From contig NC_007645.1 in assembly GCF_000012985.1 (NCBI RefSeq), positions 4,796,581 to 4,860,580 of the forward strand: a stretch of 64,000 nucleotides of DNA. Reading direction: 5' to 3'. Numbering within the stretch: the stretch's first letter is position 1; each line of letters starts with the position of its first letter. The DNA is from Hahella chejuensis KCTC 2396. Lineage in GTDB: Bacteria; Pseudomonadota; Gammaproteobacteria; Pseudomonadales; Oleiphilaceae. A program made the translations under genes and the position numbers. Shown here piece by piece: positions 52,563 to 62,719 of this stretch. The notes beneath the pieces were generated by a model, which worked only from the letters and a program-made list of their open reading frames with translations, did not search any database and was not told the DNA's origin.

Positions 52563-53273
52563 ATGAAAATACGCATAACCGGCTTGATGTATATCGGCAT
52601 TCTCGTTTTTTCAGCCCCGGCCTTATGCAATTCCATTCCGGTCTGGCGGCAACAAACTTCCGTTGCAGTAGAAGAGTTTATGATGCGATTTGCCGCGGCG
52701 GCGGCTGAACAGCTTCAGGAGCGGGTTGTCTATGAGGTTTCCGAGCCTGACTCCCGTCTTAACTTCTCTCCCTGCGAGCAAACGCCGGCCGTCAGGGAAG
52801 CCAGCTCCAATGGCGGTCGACTGACGCTGAAGGTAAGCTGCGAGTCCCCCAGCCCGTGGCAGATATACGTGCCCGTGCAAATGGAGCGGTACAGACAAAT
52901 CGTGACAATAAAATCCGCCGTGCCGCGGGATTACGCCCTGGCGCCGGAAGACCTGGAAACCAAAGAGTTGAATATCATCGACTTACGCTACGGTTTCTAT
53001 ACGAACGCAGAGGATGTGGTCGGCATGATCACGCGTCGCCCCGTCAACGCAGGTTCCGCGCCCTATCCAAATATGCTGGAAGCGCCTAAACTTATTAATA
53101 AAGGCGACATGGTGGTGATAGAAGCGGCCACCCACCACTTCAGCGTGAAAATGCCGGGGGTCGCCATGGCGGATGGCAGACGCGGCCAACAGATTATGGT
53201 CAAGAATAGCTCCAGTAACCGTATGGTGCGTGCGGAAGTCATAGGTTCAGGTCACGTCAGAACGCCCTTGTGA
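52563..53273 (+). CDS. flgA: Flagellar P-ring assembly chaperone FlgA
   Basis: A 236-residue periplasmic protein. A signal peptide (ITGLMYIGILVFSAPALC) precedes an SAF-type domain; the motifs LNFSPCEQTPAV, YALAPEDLETKEL, ITRRPVNAGSAPYPNM and KGDMVVIEAA are characteristic. It aids formation of the P ring around the flagellar rod. It is divergent from cheV, and flgM follows after 125 bases with its own promoter. The region before the ATG has a weak GGACA ribosome site. Confidence 0.95.
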   Translation: MKIRITGLMYIGILVFSAPALCNSIPVWRQQTSVAVEEFMMRFAAAAAEQLQERVVYEVSEPDSRLNFSPCEQTPAVREASSNGGRLTLKVSCESPSPWQIYVPVQMERYRQIVTIKSAVPRDYALAPEDLETKELNIIDLRYGFYTNAEDVVGMITRRPVNAGSAPYPNMLEAPKLINKGDMVVIEAATHHFSVKMPGVAMADGRRGQQIMVKNSSSNRMVRAEVIGSGHVRTPL

Positions 53274-53337
53274 CCATACAGGCTGCACTGCTTCCGGTAG
53301 CATGGCGGCGTTGACAAAATAATTCTAAAAATCTCGC

Positions 53338-53364
53338 TAAAGTTTCTCCGCATTGAGCCGATAA
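53338..53364 (+). promoter_or_regulatory. Sigma-28 (FliA) promoter of flgM
   Basis: TAAAGTTT, 11 bases, then GCCGATAA: an exact match to the enterobacterial sigma-28 consensus with ideal spacing, 35 bases before the flgM ATG. It allows late flagellar sigma factor to drive its own inhibitor. Confidence 0.93.
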
Positions 53365-53398
53365 ATTAGGTAATTAAAGTTTTTAAGAGAGTAAGGCC

Positions 53399-53713
53399 AT
53401 GAATATCAAGGGTGTCGGTTCACCTCCCGTGAACGATATCAAGTCCCGGGAAAATCTGCAGAAGACTGAGAAAGTCGATGTGGATGCCGGGAAAAATGCG
53501 GCGGCTCCCGAAAAAAGCGGAGATTCCGGGGACAAAGTCGTCCTCAGCTCGCAGGCTCAGAACATCAGGAAAGTCGAACAGCAACTGGCGAAATTACCCG
53601 ACGTGGATAACGAACGGGTGGAGAAGATCAAGAAAGCGCTGGCCGACGGGTCCTACCAGATCAATTCACGCAGTGTGGCAGAGAAATTGCTTAATTTTGA
53701 GCAAGACTTCTGA
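53399..53713 (+). CDS. flgM: Anti-sigma-28 factor FlgM
   Basis: 104 residues. The C-terminal half (VVLSSQAQNIRKVEQQL, DNERVEKIKKALADGSYQI, AEKLLNFE) is the sigma-28-binding region, and the N-terminus is disordered and charged. It holds FliA inactive until exported through the completed hook-basal body. An exact FliA promoter precedes it, and flgN follows 18 bases later. Confidence 0.95.
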   Translation: MNIKGVGSPPVNDIKSRENLQKTEKVDVDAGKNAAAPEKSGDSGDKVVLSSQAQNIRKVEQQLAKLPDVDNERVEKIKKALADGSYQINSRSVAEKLLNFEQDF

Positions 53714-53731
53714 TAACACTGTGAGGGCGCC

Positions 53732-54196
53732 ATGTCCGCCGATCTGAAAGTATTTATTGATCTGCTTAAACAGGATCTACAAACTCTCTCTCAACTTGAA
53801 GATGTGCTGCAGCAGGAACGCGACTCTCTGGAGCAAAGCGATATTGAAACGCTGCAGCGCATCATCGAAAGCAAACTCCCCCTCCTGCAACAAATTGAAA
53901 GCCACGCGCGCGCTCGCATGCAGTGGGTCAGCCAAACCGGCCTGTCTATAGACCGCTTTCTCTCTCTGCTGAAGGAAAAAGCGCCTCCTGTAATGAAGCT
54001 GTACCGACAGTGCGAAAGCTGCCTCGCCAACATACACAAGCTGAATGAGGTCAATGGACGCATTATCGCCCGTTCACAGCAGCGCACGACCAAGATGATG
54101 CAGATTATTCGCGGCCAATCCCAACACATGCAGTTGTATGGCAAGAACGGCGCAGAGAAAAGCGTTGGCGAAGGCCAGGCCATCGCACAGGCGTAG
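53732..54196 (+). CDS. flgN: Flagellar export chaperone FlgN
   Basis: 154 residues of mostly helical coiled-coil character (LLKQDLQTLSQLEDVLQQER, LEQSDIETLQRII), ending with VNGRIIARSQQRT, as in FlgN. It escorts the hook-filament junction proteins FlgK and FlgL. The ATG has GAGGG upstream. Order flgA-flgM-flgN is usual in gammaproteobacteria. Confidence 0.92.
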   Translation: MSADLKVFIDLLKQDLQTLSQLEDVLQQERDSLEQSDIETLQRIIESKLPLLQQIESHARARMQWVSQTGLSIDRFLSLLKEKAPPVMKLYRQCESCLANIHKLNEVNGRIIARSQQRTTKMMQIIRGQSQHMQLYGKNGAEKSVGEGQAIAQA

Positions 54197-54208
54197 CTTT
54201 TCGGACGC

Positions 54209-54234
54209 AAAAAAGGCCGCAAACGGCGCGGCCT
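54209..54234 (-). terminator. Terminator facing the MshEN gene
   Basis: AGGCCGC (54214-54220) pairs with GCGGCCT (54228-54234); on the minus strand a run of six T follows, so it suits the leftward gene that ends at 54317 and may also stop flgN transcripts. Confidence 0.75.
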
Positions 54235-54316
54235 GAAACAACATCGTCCAAGGGAAAGGTCCGCAACTGGCGGAGCGCTCTAACTACCTCGCCCGCCGTG
54301 CGGAGGAACCGTCAAC

Positions 54317-55075
54317 TCAGTAGGGTTTCACCACGATATACGAGTTATCGCTGAACTCGATCCCTTCCAAATGAATACTGCCCATGGTGGGACCATCCGC
54401 CGATACCCCCATCGGCCGAATATTGTTGAAACTGACCCGCTCGATATGATTCGGAAGCGTCACGTTCATGCCGCCGTCTTCATTAAACAACGGTTTGATG
54501 CGGGAGGGATCGATTTGCACGCCAACCACTTCAACTTCAGCGTCTAAAACGTTGGTGATTGGAAGTAATAATTTTCCGAGTGATCCCAGTACCTGAACCC
54601 CGTCCAGCCCAGGCAATTCATCAGGATTATCGGAGTTCTGACCTTCCAGTTGGGCCTTCGCAGCCATGTTGTAAAATTGCTGGAACTCTTCAGTGAAGCC
54701 TTGAGCGCCGACATTGCTCATCTCACTCTCATCCAGCGCCTGCAGCCCCGACATATTTTGATAAAAGGTTTCGGAGGCTACCGGTGAAGATTGATTATCG
54801 GATTGGGAGGCGGCGAACGCCACCATGGGCTGGAAAGGCGCCACGGCCATAGCGACGAACGCCGCGGCGTAGCGATACCGGCTTTGGCGCCGGAGGGTAC
54901 GCTGCAGCTCCTTATTGGTTATCCAGCCAAAATCTACTAACAATTCGCCAAGGCGTTGACCATTAACCGTCTGCGCCGTTAATGCTTCGTTAAGCTGACC
55001 TTCGGTAATGTATCCCCGGTTCACCAGGAGGCGACCTAGACGGGATCTTTCAATAGCTTGCTGCTGAGTCGCCAT
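54317..55075 (-). CDS. Membrane protein with MshEN-type c-di-GMP-binding domain
   Basis: A 252-residue protein with an unusual layout. Residues 12-64 hold two tandem half-motifs, RLGRLLVNRG...LNEALTAQ and RLGELLVDFG...LQRTLRRQ, the pattern of the MshEN c-di-GMP-binding domain normally found on type II secretion and pilus ATPases. One membrane segment follows (about 69-89). An exported region then includes ALDESEMSNVGAQG, a feature of small DUF6160-like or surface-filament proteins, and a beta-rich C-terminus. So a cytoplasmic c-di-GMP sensor may control an outward-facing part. ATG 55075 has GGAG eight bases upstream. The divergent neighbour makes c-di-GMP, which supports the reading. Confidence 0.75.
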   Translation of the reverse strand: MATQQQAIERSRLGRLLVNRGYITEGQLNEALTAQTVNGQRLGELLVDFGWITNKELQRTLRRQSRYRYAAAFVAMAVAPFQPMVAFAASQSDNQSSPVASETFYQNMSGLQALDESEMSNVGAQGFTEEFQQFYNMAAKAQLEGQNSDNPDELPGLDGVQVLGSLGKLLLPITNVLDAEVEVVGVQIDPSRIKPLFNEDGGMNVTLPNHIERVSFNNIRPMGVSADGPTMGSIHLEGIEFSDNSYIVVKPY

Positions 55076-55373
55076 GACTATCACTCCTTTTTTATTGAGA
55101 GTAGCCCTTTAATAATGGAAAGATGTTTAAAAGTTGTACACCTGAGATAGGTTAATTTTTGTATGGGTTTTGCTATCGCTTACAACTAATCGTTAGCGGC
55201 GAAAGTCGCGCCCACTCTCGCTATATCGCCTAGATGACTGAAACTTTTAAGGAATTTCCAATAATTTGTCGCTTATAACGCTGGCGGTAAAAGCATGGTT
55301 GGTTACACTTTTATAGAAGAGCCGGTTTTCAATACCTGAGACACTTGCAGCAACCACACCCCAGGGGGCGGAT

Positions 55374-56681
55374 TTGTCATTACCGAACAGTCACCAGGAT
55401 ATGTCCGCAGACACCGCGACCTACGTTCGCAGGTTGCTGGACAACGGCATGCATGGACTGCAATTCGAGGGCGAACTGGAAAGCGAGTTTGAGCGTTATC
55501 ACTTAAACCGTTACCTGCACCTGAACCGGGTTTACCCTCTATTGGGCGCCCTGGTGCTGGTTTTCTTCATATTCGCCGATCATTTGGTTATTCCCGATTT
55601 ATTTGAGCAAACCCTGCAGATTCGTGCGGCGGACGCACTCGGCGTCATTCTGGTGACGCTGGCCAGCCGACTCGCCTGGGTGCGCCATCGTTATCAGATG
55701 ACACTGTGCCTCGGGGCGCTTTGCATTCACCTGAGCCTGATCGCAATAGCGGTGAAAGCCGCTGCGATTGATCAGTTCCATTACCAGACGGGATCAATCC
55801 TCTCCGTCATATTCGTCTGTACGGTTCTACGCCTGCAATTCCACTATATTTTTCCCTTCGCCCTGTTAATGTGGTTGTCCCAGGTGCTGGCGATGCACTT
55901 CCTCATGCATCTGCACGCCTCGCAGTTCACCGAGCTGCTGTTTCTGCACACCTTTGTTACGTTGATTTCAGTATTGGTGTGCTACCGGGTGGAATACGAA
56001 ACCCGCAAAAATTTCCTGCAACAGTTGCTCTTACTGTATGAGCAAGAAGAGTTGCGCGCCGCGCATGCAGAACTGGAGCGACTTTCCTTGATGGACAGTC
56101 TGACCCAGGTCGCCAATCGCCGGCACTTTAACAAGAGCCTGGAAGCGGAATGGAACCGATGTCTGCGTGATGACAAGCCTCTCGCGCTCTTAATGGTGGA
56201 TGTGGACTTTTTCAAAGCCTATAACGACGCCTATGGACATCAGCGCGGCGACGACTGCCTGATGAATGTCGCCGATTGCCTGACGCAAACGTCTCGTCGC
56301 GCCGCCGACCTGGTCGCCCGCTACGGCGGCGAAGAGTTCGCCGTCATCCTGCCTCATGCCGATCAGGCGGCGGCGCAGCGCCTGGCGGAGCAGATAGTGC
56401 GCCAGATCTACGAACTCAACATAGAGAACGAAGGCTCACCGGAGCTGAAACGCCTGACCGTCAGTGTCGGTTTCAGCGCTCTCGCCCCTTCTCAGGGAGA
56501 TACCCCCAACACATTGATTTCTCAAGCCGACAGCGCGCTTTACATGGCAAAACGAAAAGGTAAAAATCGTGCCCACGGTTTTCCCGCCAACGAGGCATCC
56601 GCAGCTGCGGAATCGGCTACCTCAGAGGGCGCAGGCGAATCAGACATCCACGACGAATCCGAAAGCAATGGAGAAATCTAG
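55374..56681 (+). CDS. Membrane diguanylate cyclase (GGDEF)
   Basis: A 435-residue protein with six or so N-terminal membrane segments (about residues 54-205), a short coiled coil and a GGDEF domain (235-400). The active site reads GGEEF at 318-322, catalytically competent. An inhibitory I-site R309-A-A-D312 lies five residues upstream, so product feedback is expected. It should make c-di-GMP from GTP. Start is TTG 55374 with AGGGGG upstream; ATG 55401 is an alternative. The downstream cyclophilin starts at the overlapping TAGTG. Confidence 0.92.
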   Translation: MSLPNSHQDMSADTATYVRRLLDNGMHGLQFEGELESEFERYHLNRYLHLNRVYPLLGALVLVFFIFADHLVIPDLFEQTLQIRAADALGVILVTLASRLAWVRHRYQMTLCLGALCIHLSLIAIAVKAAAIDQFHYQTGSILSVIFVCTVLRLQFHYIFPFALLMWLSQVLAMHFLMHLHASQFTELLFLHTFVTLISVLVCYRVEYETRKNFLQQLLLLYEQEELRAAHAELERLSLMDSLTQVANRRHFNKSLEAEWNRCLRDDKPLALLMVDVDFFKAYNDAYGHQRGDDCLMNVADCLTQTSRRAADLVARYGGEEFAVILPHADQAAAQRLAEQIVRQIYELNIENEGSPELKRLTVSVGFSALAPSQGDTPNTLISQADSALYMAKRKGKNRAHGFPANEASAAAESATSEGAGESDIHDESESNGEI

Positions 56682-57271
56682 TGAGACACAGCGTAAATGC
56701 GGGCAAAAGAGGCTTACTTGGCCTGGCTTTCTGGGCGCTCAGTTTGACGGCGATGGCCGCCGACCTGCCGACAGCCACCATCAGCACGTCCGAGGGCGAC
56801 ATCAAAATCAAGCTGTTCAGCGACAAGGTGCCAGTCACTGTTGAGAACTTCGTCAGCTATATCAAAGACGGCTACTACGACGGATTGATCTTTCACCGTA
56901 CAATTCCCCAATTCATGATTCAAGGCGGCGGCTTCAAGCCCAATATGGAGAAAAAAGACACCAAAGCGCCGATTAAGAATGAGTCCGATAACGGCCTCGC
57001 CAACGATCGTGGAACCTTGGCCATGGCCAGAACCAATGATCCTAACTCCGCTACGTCGCAATTCTTCATTAATGTTATCGATAACGCCTATTTGAACGGC
57101 GCCAAAGGCAGACCGGGCTATGCGGTATTCGCCGAAGTCGTGTCCGGCATGGATGTAGTGGACAAGATCGCCAACGCGCCGACACAGAATACAGGCCCTT
57201 ATCAGAATGTGCCTGTCAAAACCGTCACCATCAACTCCATTAAACTGGATGAGGTTGCAAGCCAGCAGTGA
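56681..57271 (+). CDS. Exported cyclophilin-type peptidyl-prolyl isomerase
   Basis: A 196-residue proline isomerase with a signal peptide (cleavage near LTAMAADLP), so periplasmic and PpiA-like. Catalytic-site motifs are [32 protein letters not shown] and [16 protein letters not shown]. The GTG start overlaps the stop of the cyclase gene, and its stop overlaps the mnmC start, so three genes are translationally chained. Confidence 0.95.
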   Translation: MRHSVNAGKRGLLGLAFWALSLTAMAADLPTATISTSEGDIKIKLFSDKVPVTVENFVSYIKDGYYDGLIFHRTIPQFMIQGGGFKPNMEKKDTKAPIKNESDNGLANDRGTLAMARTNDPNSATSQFFINVIDNAYLNGAKGRPGYAVFAEVVSGMDVVDKIANAPTQNTGPYQNVPVKTVTINSIKLDEVASQQ

Positions 57272-59148
57272 AAGGTCCGCAACTGGATTACGCAGACCTA
57301 TCCTGGTCCGACAACGGCGCGCCGATCTCCAACGCTTACGGCGACATTTATTTCTCCAAGGAAAGCGGCCCGGAGGAAACGGATTATGTTTTCCTCACGG
57401 GCAATCGACTGAGGGAGCGTTTCAGCAACGCGCCGCCGGGCTCCCTATTCACCATTGCGGAAACCGGCTTCGGCAGCGGCCTCAACTTCCTTATGGCCTG
57501 GGCGCTCTGGCGTGAATGCGGACCTGCGGATGGCCACCTGCATTTCACTTCCGTGGAGTTTTGTCCGCTGGCGCGGGAAGATCTGGTCCGATGTCATCAG
57601 GCCTGGCCGCAACTGGCGGAATTCGCCCGGCAGCTGCGGGCGCAATACCCGGCTCCCATGCAGGGCGTGCATCGTTGTCGCTTCGTCGATCAAGGCGTCA
57701 CATTGACGTTATACCTGGGCGATGTTGTGGACTGGCTGAGCGACTGTAGCTTTAAGGCTGACGCCTGGTTTCTGGACGGCTTCTCGCCCAAACAGAATCC
57801 CGAGATGTGGAGCGAATCTTTATTTCCACTGATCGCCAGCCACGCTGCGCAGGGTTGCACCGTCGCCACCTTCTCCGCCGCGGGATTCATCCGTCGCGGC
57901 TTGAAAGAGCATGGCTTTAACGTCAGCAAAGCGCCAGGGTTCGGCTATAAAAGGGACATGACCGTCGGCGTATTCCAAGCGGAAGAACCAAACCAGCCCG
58001 CCGCCCTCCCCCACAAGGAAGCCGTGGTGATCGGGTCCGGCCTCTCTGGCGCCAACGTCGCCTATGCTCTCGCCACTCGCGGCTGGAAAGTGACCGTGCT
58101 GGAGGCGGCGGATCGAATCGCCCCGGAAGCCTCAGGTAATCCGCAGGGGGCGTTGTACATAAAGCCCGGCGTGGAGTGGAGCATCAACACACGCATCCAC
58201 GCCAATGCATTTTTGTATGCTGAACGCTTTTACTCGGAGATCGCCAATCTGCCCACGCCCATATGGAATCCCTGCGGCGTGCTGCAACTTGCGCATAACG
58301 ACAAGGAAGCCGTCAGGCAGCAGAAGTTCTTCCAGCACAATCGTTACCCTGATGAGGTTATTCGCCCTTTCACCCACCAGGAAGCGTCAGAACTCGCGGG
58401 CGTCAGCCTGCCAGCCAGCGCCATGTATCTGCCAGGCGGCGGCTGGTTAATCCCTCCGCAACTATGCGCTCATATGCTGCAACATCCTAATATCGAAGTG
58501 AGGCTGAATTCACCGGTTACCGCGCTGGAGCGCACCGATGAAGGCGGCTGGCTCATTCATATCGGTTCCGGCGAGTCCGCACAGGAACTGGAATGCGCTA
58601 TCCTGATATTGGCCACCGCCAATAATCAGGCCATGCAACCGGCTGCAGCAAGCGCCCTCCCCCTCAAACCCATTCGCGGCCAAGTCACAACACTACAGGT
58701 GGAGTCCGCTGCATTACCGCAATTGAATACTGTCCTATGCGGTGAAGGCTACCTGATGCCGCCTATTGCAGACAGGCTGGTTACAGGCGCGACATTTAAA
58801 CCCAACTGCGCCGACGCGCAGGTGACTGAGGCGGACAACAACGCCAATCTTGAACAGTTATTGCAGCTCACTCCCGCCCTGCGCGACGAGCTATCTAAAC
58901 ACCCACCCACTCTGCAAGGACGCGCGTCCGTCAGAAGCGCGTTGCCGGATTACCTACCCGCTATCGGCCCACTTATCCCAGGACAAGGAGGGAAAGGTTT
59001 ACTGATCGTGACGGCAATGGGCTCCAAAGGGCTGGCGTTGGCCCCGCTTGCCGGTGAATTGGTGGCGGACATGCTGGAAGGAACGCCTGCGCCCATCGAG
59101 GACAGCCTGGTCCAGCGTGTTTTGCCAAATCGCTTTAGTCAGGAGTAG
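57268..59148 (+). CDS. mnmC: Bifunctional tRNA 5-methylaminomethyl-2-thiouridine enzyme MnmC
   Basis: A 626-residue enzyme finishing the modification of wobble U34 in several tRNAs. The N-terminal methyltransferase (to about 235) has [14 protein letters not shown] and [15 protein letters not shown]. The C-terminal FAD-dependent oxidase (from about 250) has [32 protein letters not shown] and [11 protein letters not shown]. Both halves appear intact, so conversion of cmnm5s2U to mnm5s2U should be complete. GTG start overlaps the upstream stop. Confidence 0.96.
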   Translation: MKGPQLDYADLSWSDNGAPISNAYGDIYFSKESGPEETDYVFLTGNRLRERFSNAPPGSLFTIAETGFGSGLNFLMAWALWRECGPADGHLHFTSVEFCPLAREDLVRCHQAWPQLAEFARQLRAQYPAPMQGVHRCRFVDQGVTLTLYLGDVVDWLSDCSFKADAWFLDGFSPKQNPEMWSESLFPLIASHAAQGCTVATFSAAGFIRRGLKEHGFNVSKAPGFGYKRDMTVGVFQAEEPNQPAALPHKEAVVIGSGLSGANVAYALATRGWKVTVLEAADRIAPEASGNPQGALYIKPGVEWSINTRIHANAFLYAERFYSEIANLPTPIWNPCGVLQLAHNDKEAVRQQKFFQHNRYPDEVIRPFTHQEASELAGVSLPASAMYLPGGGWLIPPQLCAHMLQHPNIEVRLNSPVTALERTDEGGWLIHIGSGESAQELECAILILATANNQAMQPAAASALPLKPIRGQVTTLQVESAALPQLNTVLCGEGYLMPPIADRLVTGATFKPNCADAQVTEADNNANLEQLLQLTPALRDELSKHPPTLQGRASVRSALPDYLPAIGPLIPGQGGKGLLIVTAMGSKGLALAPLAGELVADMLEGTPAPIEDSLVQRVLPNRFSQE

Positions 59149-59201
59149 ACTGACCGCATTGGGGCGCCAAGCGCGGCGCCCCGTCGCAAGGAGCTTCGTC
59201 C

Positions 59202-59777
59202 ATGCCGATTTATCTGGTCGACGCCGGCCACCGCATCATCACGCCGTTGAGCGTGGACCCTCGCATCAAATCCGTGGAAGAGCTTAAATCCATATCCGCC
59301 ATTCACCCCATCGGCCCACAGGATCACGGAACACGAGAAAACTTTCCCTACTCCGGAAGCGAGCAAGAGAGCGCCCCGGAGGGAGACATCTCCCGCCTCA
59401 ACGCCCATGACGTCATGTCATCGCCGGTACTGTACGGCAAGCAGGACTGGAGTCTGGATGAAGGGTTGAGCTTTCTGCACGAGCATAAAATAAGGCACCT
59501 GCCAGTGCGGGACGATCAGGAAGTGGTGGGCTTTCTGGTTGAGCGCGAGTTGCTGCAGGCGAAACTGGAGCAGCCCGAGGCGACGCTGGCCGACTTGTGC
59601 GCCCCCTACCTGATGGTGGGCGACGATGCGGATTTGCGCCGGGTCTCCCTGGTTTTGGTGGAAAGGGATCTGGACGGCGCCCTGGTGCGCAACGTCCAGG
59701 GCGAAGTCATTGGGGTACTGACCGCCACGGATATCCTGAAGGCCATCGCCCATTTCGAAGTGGAGGCCTGGGCTTAA
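59202..59777 (+). CDS. CBS-domain protein
   Basis: A 191-residue soluble protein with tandem CBS modules (about 68-185): VMSSPVLYGKQDWSLDEGL, HKIRHLPVRDDQEVVGFLV and GEVIGVLTATDILKAI. Such pairs bind adenine nucleotides as energy sensors. The N-terminal 65 residues are unlike CBS and may bind a partner. AAGGAGC lies upstream of the ATG. A functional partner is not evident from the neighbours. Confidence 0.92.
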   Translation: MPIYLVDAGHRIITPLSVDPRIKSVEELKSISAIHPIGPQDHGTRENFPYSGSEQESAPEGDISRLNAHDVMSSPVLYGKQDWSLDEGLSFLHEHKIRHLPVRDDQEVVGFLVERELLQAKLEQPEATLADLCAPYLMVGDDADLRRVSLVLVERDLDGALVRNVQGEVIGVLTATDILKAIAHFEVEAWA

Positions 59778-59790
59778 CCCAGGCCGACCA

Positions 59791-62475
59791 TCAACAGTCT
59801 CCGTTAGGGTCCGCCCGACAGGCGGCGTTCAAGTCCACGCCATCAACGACTGAGAGAGGTTTCAGCGTCACTTTTACGCCGCTGTCAGTCTGGGCCTCTT
59901 CCACCGAAATCAACTTAGCGCTGCCGAATGTCGCCAGGTTGGAGAGTTTTTCGTTGCCCGCCGCGCCCTGCTGGAACCGCCAGATATTCTTCAGCTTGGT
60001 CACCTGCTCGCCTTCGCCCGGCTCCTCCCCTTCATCCAGCACTTCTTCTTTCACCACGTCATAGCGCGCCAACCAGCCATCCTCGCCGCCCTGAGCCGCG
60101 CCGGCGTCAAAAATGTCCCCCGCCGTCACGCCGGACACATACACCTCATCGCCCAGCGACTTAACGTCCAGCACAGAGTCCGCCGCAGCGCCGCCGATTT
60201 GAGCGTAGGCCGTAATTTCACTGGCGTTTTGATGGTAGGCGAGGTAGCCGTCCTGGCCGCCGCGGTTACGCTCCCCACTGACCAGTACGCCATTGGTGTA
60301 GCCTGCGGAGACAAAGCCTTTGCTGACAGTGCTGACATCCAGCGCCGCATCGTCATAGCTGGAGCCGATTTGCGCCACACGACGCGGGTCGCCGTCATCG
60401 TTGTAGGACACAATGACAGCGTCATAACCGCCAAGACTGGAGCCGTTATCCTCCACCGCTCCGTCGCTGAAGCCGATGACATTATGATTGGAGGAGGATT
60501 CCGGCGACGCTCCCAGCAACACATCATCGCCGGAAGAGCCGAAGGTCTTGGCGAACATAAGCGCGCCGTTCTTATCAAACTTGATCAACATGGCGTCGCG
60601 GCGCCCGGAGTTTTCTCCTTCACCGACCAGGCCCGACGTGGCGCCGACCACCAGCACCTCCTGACTGAGGTCGACAGACAGCGCGCCGGGCTCGTCATCC
60701 CAGACGCTGCCGATCTGCTTGGCCCACTGTAATTCGAAGGCGCCGACATTGTTAATGCGCTGATACTTCTGCACCACCACGTCTTTACCGCCCAGGTCGC
60801 TTTCCTGCAGCGGCTCCACTGGGGGCGCGAACAAACCGCCCACTTCCAGTAGCGCGTATATATCTTGAGTGATCTCATCCTCATTGGCCGGATTGATCCT
60901 CTCATACAACCAGATATCTTTGATGCGTACGGCATAGGTCGCCGCTTCCAGCTTAATGCTCTGATGCAAAGCGCCAAAGCGGTCATAGATCATGATGTCA
61001 GAATTAGCCAGCTTGCCTGCTTCTTCGCCATTCACCCGGGCGAGAAACAATTCCGACTGCGATCCCGAAATCGCCTCTGCGACGCTCGCCCCGCTGTTGA
61101 GCGGCAACTCCACCGCGTTCAACCACTGGTTAACGTAGACGGCCAGGGGCTCTTCGCTGGGATTCACCGTGCCGCTGCGCCGCCAATTGAAGGTGACTTT
61201 CTCATCCCGCAACGTGGCGTCGCCATTCGCCGTCGCCTGCAGTTTGACGGTTTTACTGGTTTCGCCCGCTTCGAAAGGCACGCTGACGCCGTCCGTAATC
61301 AGGCTGCCCACCCCGCCTTCTCCGGTGTAAAGACTCAAGTCAGCATCAGCGCCTTCAAACTCGCCGTCGCTATTGTCCGCATCCACGACAAACTCCGCAT
61401 AAACGGTCTGTTCCGGCGCCTTGTCCAGGGTCACTTCCACATTCAGGTAGTGACCTTCGGACACGGATGCTTTGGAGACCTTAAAGCTGGCGACAGGTTC
61501 GTTGTCAGTGATAGAGATGGTAGTGTTGACCGGATCAGCGAACTCCAGCAGCCCACCCTCGTAGTGAGTGATCGACACCGCGATATTCTCGGTCTTTTCC
61601 GCATCGCGATCGTCGTTGATAAACACCGGAACATGACAATAGCGCACGCCCGGATCATAGGTCAGAAAGCCGTCCGCGACCGAGATGACCTGCCCGTCTT
61701 TTCTCGCCGTCTCAATAAGAAAGTCGCTTCCCGGCGTCGCGCCGTCGCCAGAGCCGCTGGTCAGAGAGTAGCGCAGTATGACGCGCTGAACCGAGGGCTG
61801 CTCCAGAAATACCGGTAAGTAATGGAGTTTGGGGCGCACCGCCAGCGAATCATCCTGCTGACGCTCTTCAAAGAAGGCGATATCTTCTTCAGAAAAAAGC
61901 GGCGTCCCCTCCGCGTCCGTAAAGCACAGTGGAATCACTTCCTTTTCTTCGCCCTCGTCTTCCTGGCCGTTATTGTTGGCGTCGATCAACTTCGAGGGAC
62001 GCTCGCCAATGGCGTTCTCCGCCACCGTCAGCGCCTCAGACTCATAGGTATTGGTGTCGACGAACAAGGAAAAGCGGGTCTCCCCTACGCTGGAGCCATC
62101 GGACACTGTCAGCGAGACTTCCTGCGCCTCGCCGGGGGTCAGCGCGTCTTCAGCCGTTCCGCCTCCGTTAACGCCGGGAATGCCGCGCATGATAACGCCT
62201 TTGCGGAAGGTATTGTCGACATACTCCAGGGCCAGCCAGCGCGGCTGGTTAGTCATGGAGAAATCCACCAGACCATCGCCGCCGTCCACACCGAACTCAT
62301 AAGTGTATTCAACGCCCAGATAAGCGGTTCCCGGCGGTTTTCCCAAAATTCGGATGGCTTCGGGCGGCGCTGTATCGCTGCCGCAGGAGGCGAGTAGTAA
62401 AGAAGTGATAACCAGCGCAGGCGTTTTCAGCGCCAACTTAACTCCGCTGCGCTGGGCCAGACCCAGGTGACCCAT
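59791..62475 (-). CDS. Large Calx-beta lipoprotein with beta-propeller-like repeats
   Basis: An 894-residue exported protein. The lipobox VITSLLLASC gives a lipidated mature N-terminus. The first region is a cadherin/Ig-like fold (GVEYTYEFGVDGGDG). Next come Calx-beta modules (NIAVSITHYEGG, ASVSEGHYLNVEVTLDKAP). The last about 330 residues hold repeated blades such as YDAVIVSYNDDGD, DGYLAYHQNASE and DGWLARYDV with GSSYDDAALDV-type spacers, resembling SBBP repeats. It probably displays on the surface and binds calcium or ligands. I chose ATG 62475 over GTG 62490 because it places the signal normally. Confidence 0.85.
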   Translation of the reverse strand: MGHLGLAQRSGVKLALKTPALVITSLLLASCGSDTAPPEAIRILGKPPGTAYLGVEYTYEFGVDGGDGLVDFSMTNQPRWLALEYVDNTFRKGVIMRGIPGVNGGGTAEDALTPGEAQEVSLTVSDGSSVGETRFSLFVDTNTYESEALTVAENAIGERPSKLIDANNNGQEDEGEEKEVIPLCFTDAEGTPLFSEEDIAFFEERQQDDSLAVRPKLHYLPVFLEQPSVQRVILRYSLTSGSGDGATPGSDFLIETARKDGQVISVADGFLTYDPGVRYCHVPVFINDDRDAEKTENIAVSITHYEGGLLEFADPVNTTISITDNEPVASFKVSKASVSEGHYLNVEVTLDKAPEQTVYAEFVVDADNSDGEFEGADADLSLYTGEGGVGSLITDGVSVPFEAGETSKTVKLQATANGDATLRDEKVTFNWRRSGTVNPSEEPLAVYVNQWLNAVELPLNSGASVAEAISGSQSELFLARVNGEEAGKLANSDIMIYDRFGALHQSIKLEAATYAVRIKDIWLYERINPANEDEITQDIYALLEVGGLFAPPVEPLQESDLGGKDVVVQKYQRINNVGAFELQWAKQIGSVWDDEPGALSVDLSQEVLVVGATSGLVGEGENSGRRDAMLIKFDKNGALMFAKTFGSSGDDVLLGASPESSSNHNVIGFSDGAVEDNGSSLGGYDAVIVSYNDDGDPRRVAQIGSSYDDAALDVSTVSKGFVSAGYTNGVLVSGERNRGGQDGYLAYHQNASEITAYAQIGGAAADSVLDVKSLGDEVYVSGVTAGDIFDAGAAQGGEDGWLARYDVVKEEVLDEGEEPGEGEQVTKLKNIWRFQQGAAGNEKLSNLATFGSAKLISVEEAQTDSGVKVTLKPLSVVDGVDLNAACRADPNGDC

Positions 62476-62594
62476 AGATGTGCATTCCACGCTTTATTAT
62501 TCAAGTTTTACAAAATCTTATAAAACTTTGTTTTTTGTAACCACAGCAGGGGGCCAGAAACCCAACCGGGATCACACTGCCGCCCTTTTATTTC

Positions 62595-62660
62595 TTAATC
62601 AGGCAGACAAATAGCTTCCTTCCACCTGTCTGAAAACAATAGGTTCTGCGCCTGGCAGCC
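62595..62660 (+). repeat. Dispersed hairpin repeat, copy D (5' fragment)
   Basis: TTAATCAGGCAGACAAATAG and the following CTTCCTTC match copies B and C, but the right arm of stem 1 has decayed (CCACCTGTCTG) and the later stems are lost. Positions after 62632 keep little identity. Confidence 0.65.
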
Positions 62661-62672
62661 TCTGGAATGCAA

Positions 62673-62694
62673 AACGGCCGCTGAAGCGGCCGTT
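62673..62694 (-). terminator. Terminator of ligA
   Basis: AACGGCCGC pairs perfectly with GCGGCCGTT around TGAA; on the minus strand a TTTT follows. It lies 26 bases past the ligA stop. Confidence 0.8.
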
Positions 62695-62719
62695 GCTGGG
62701 AACAAAAGGATCAGTGCAA

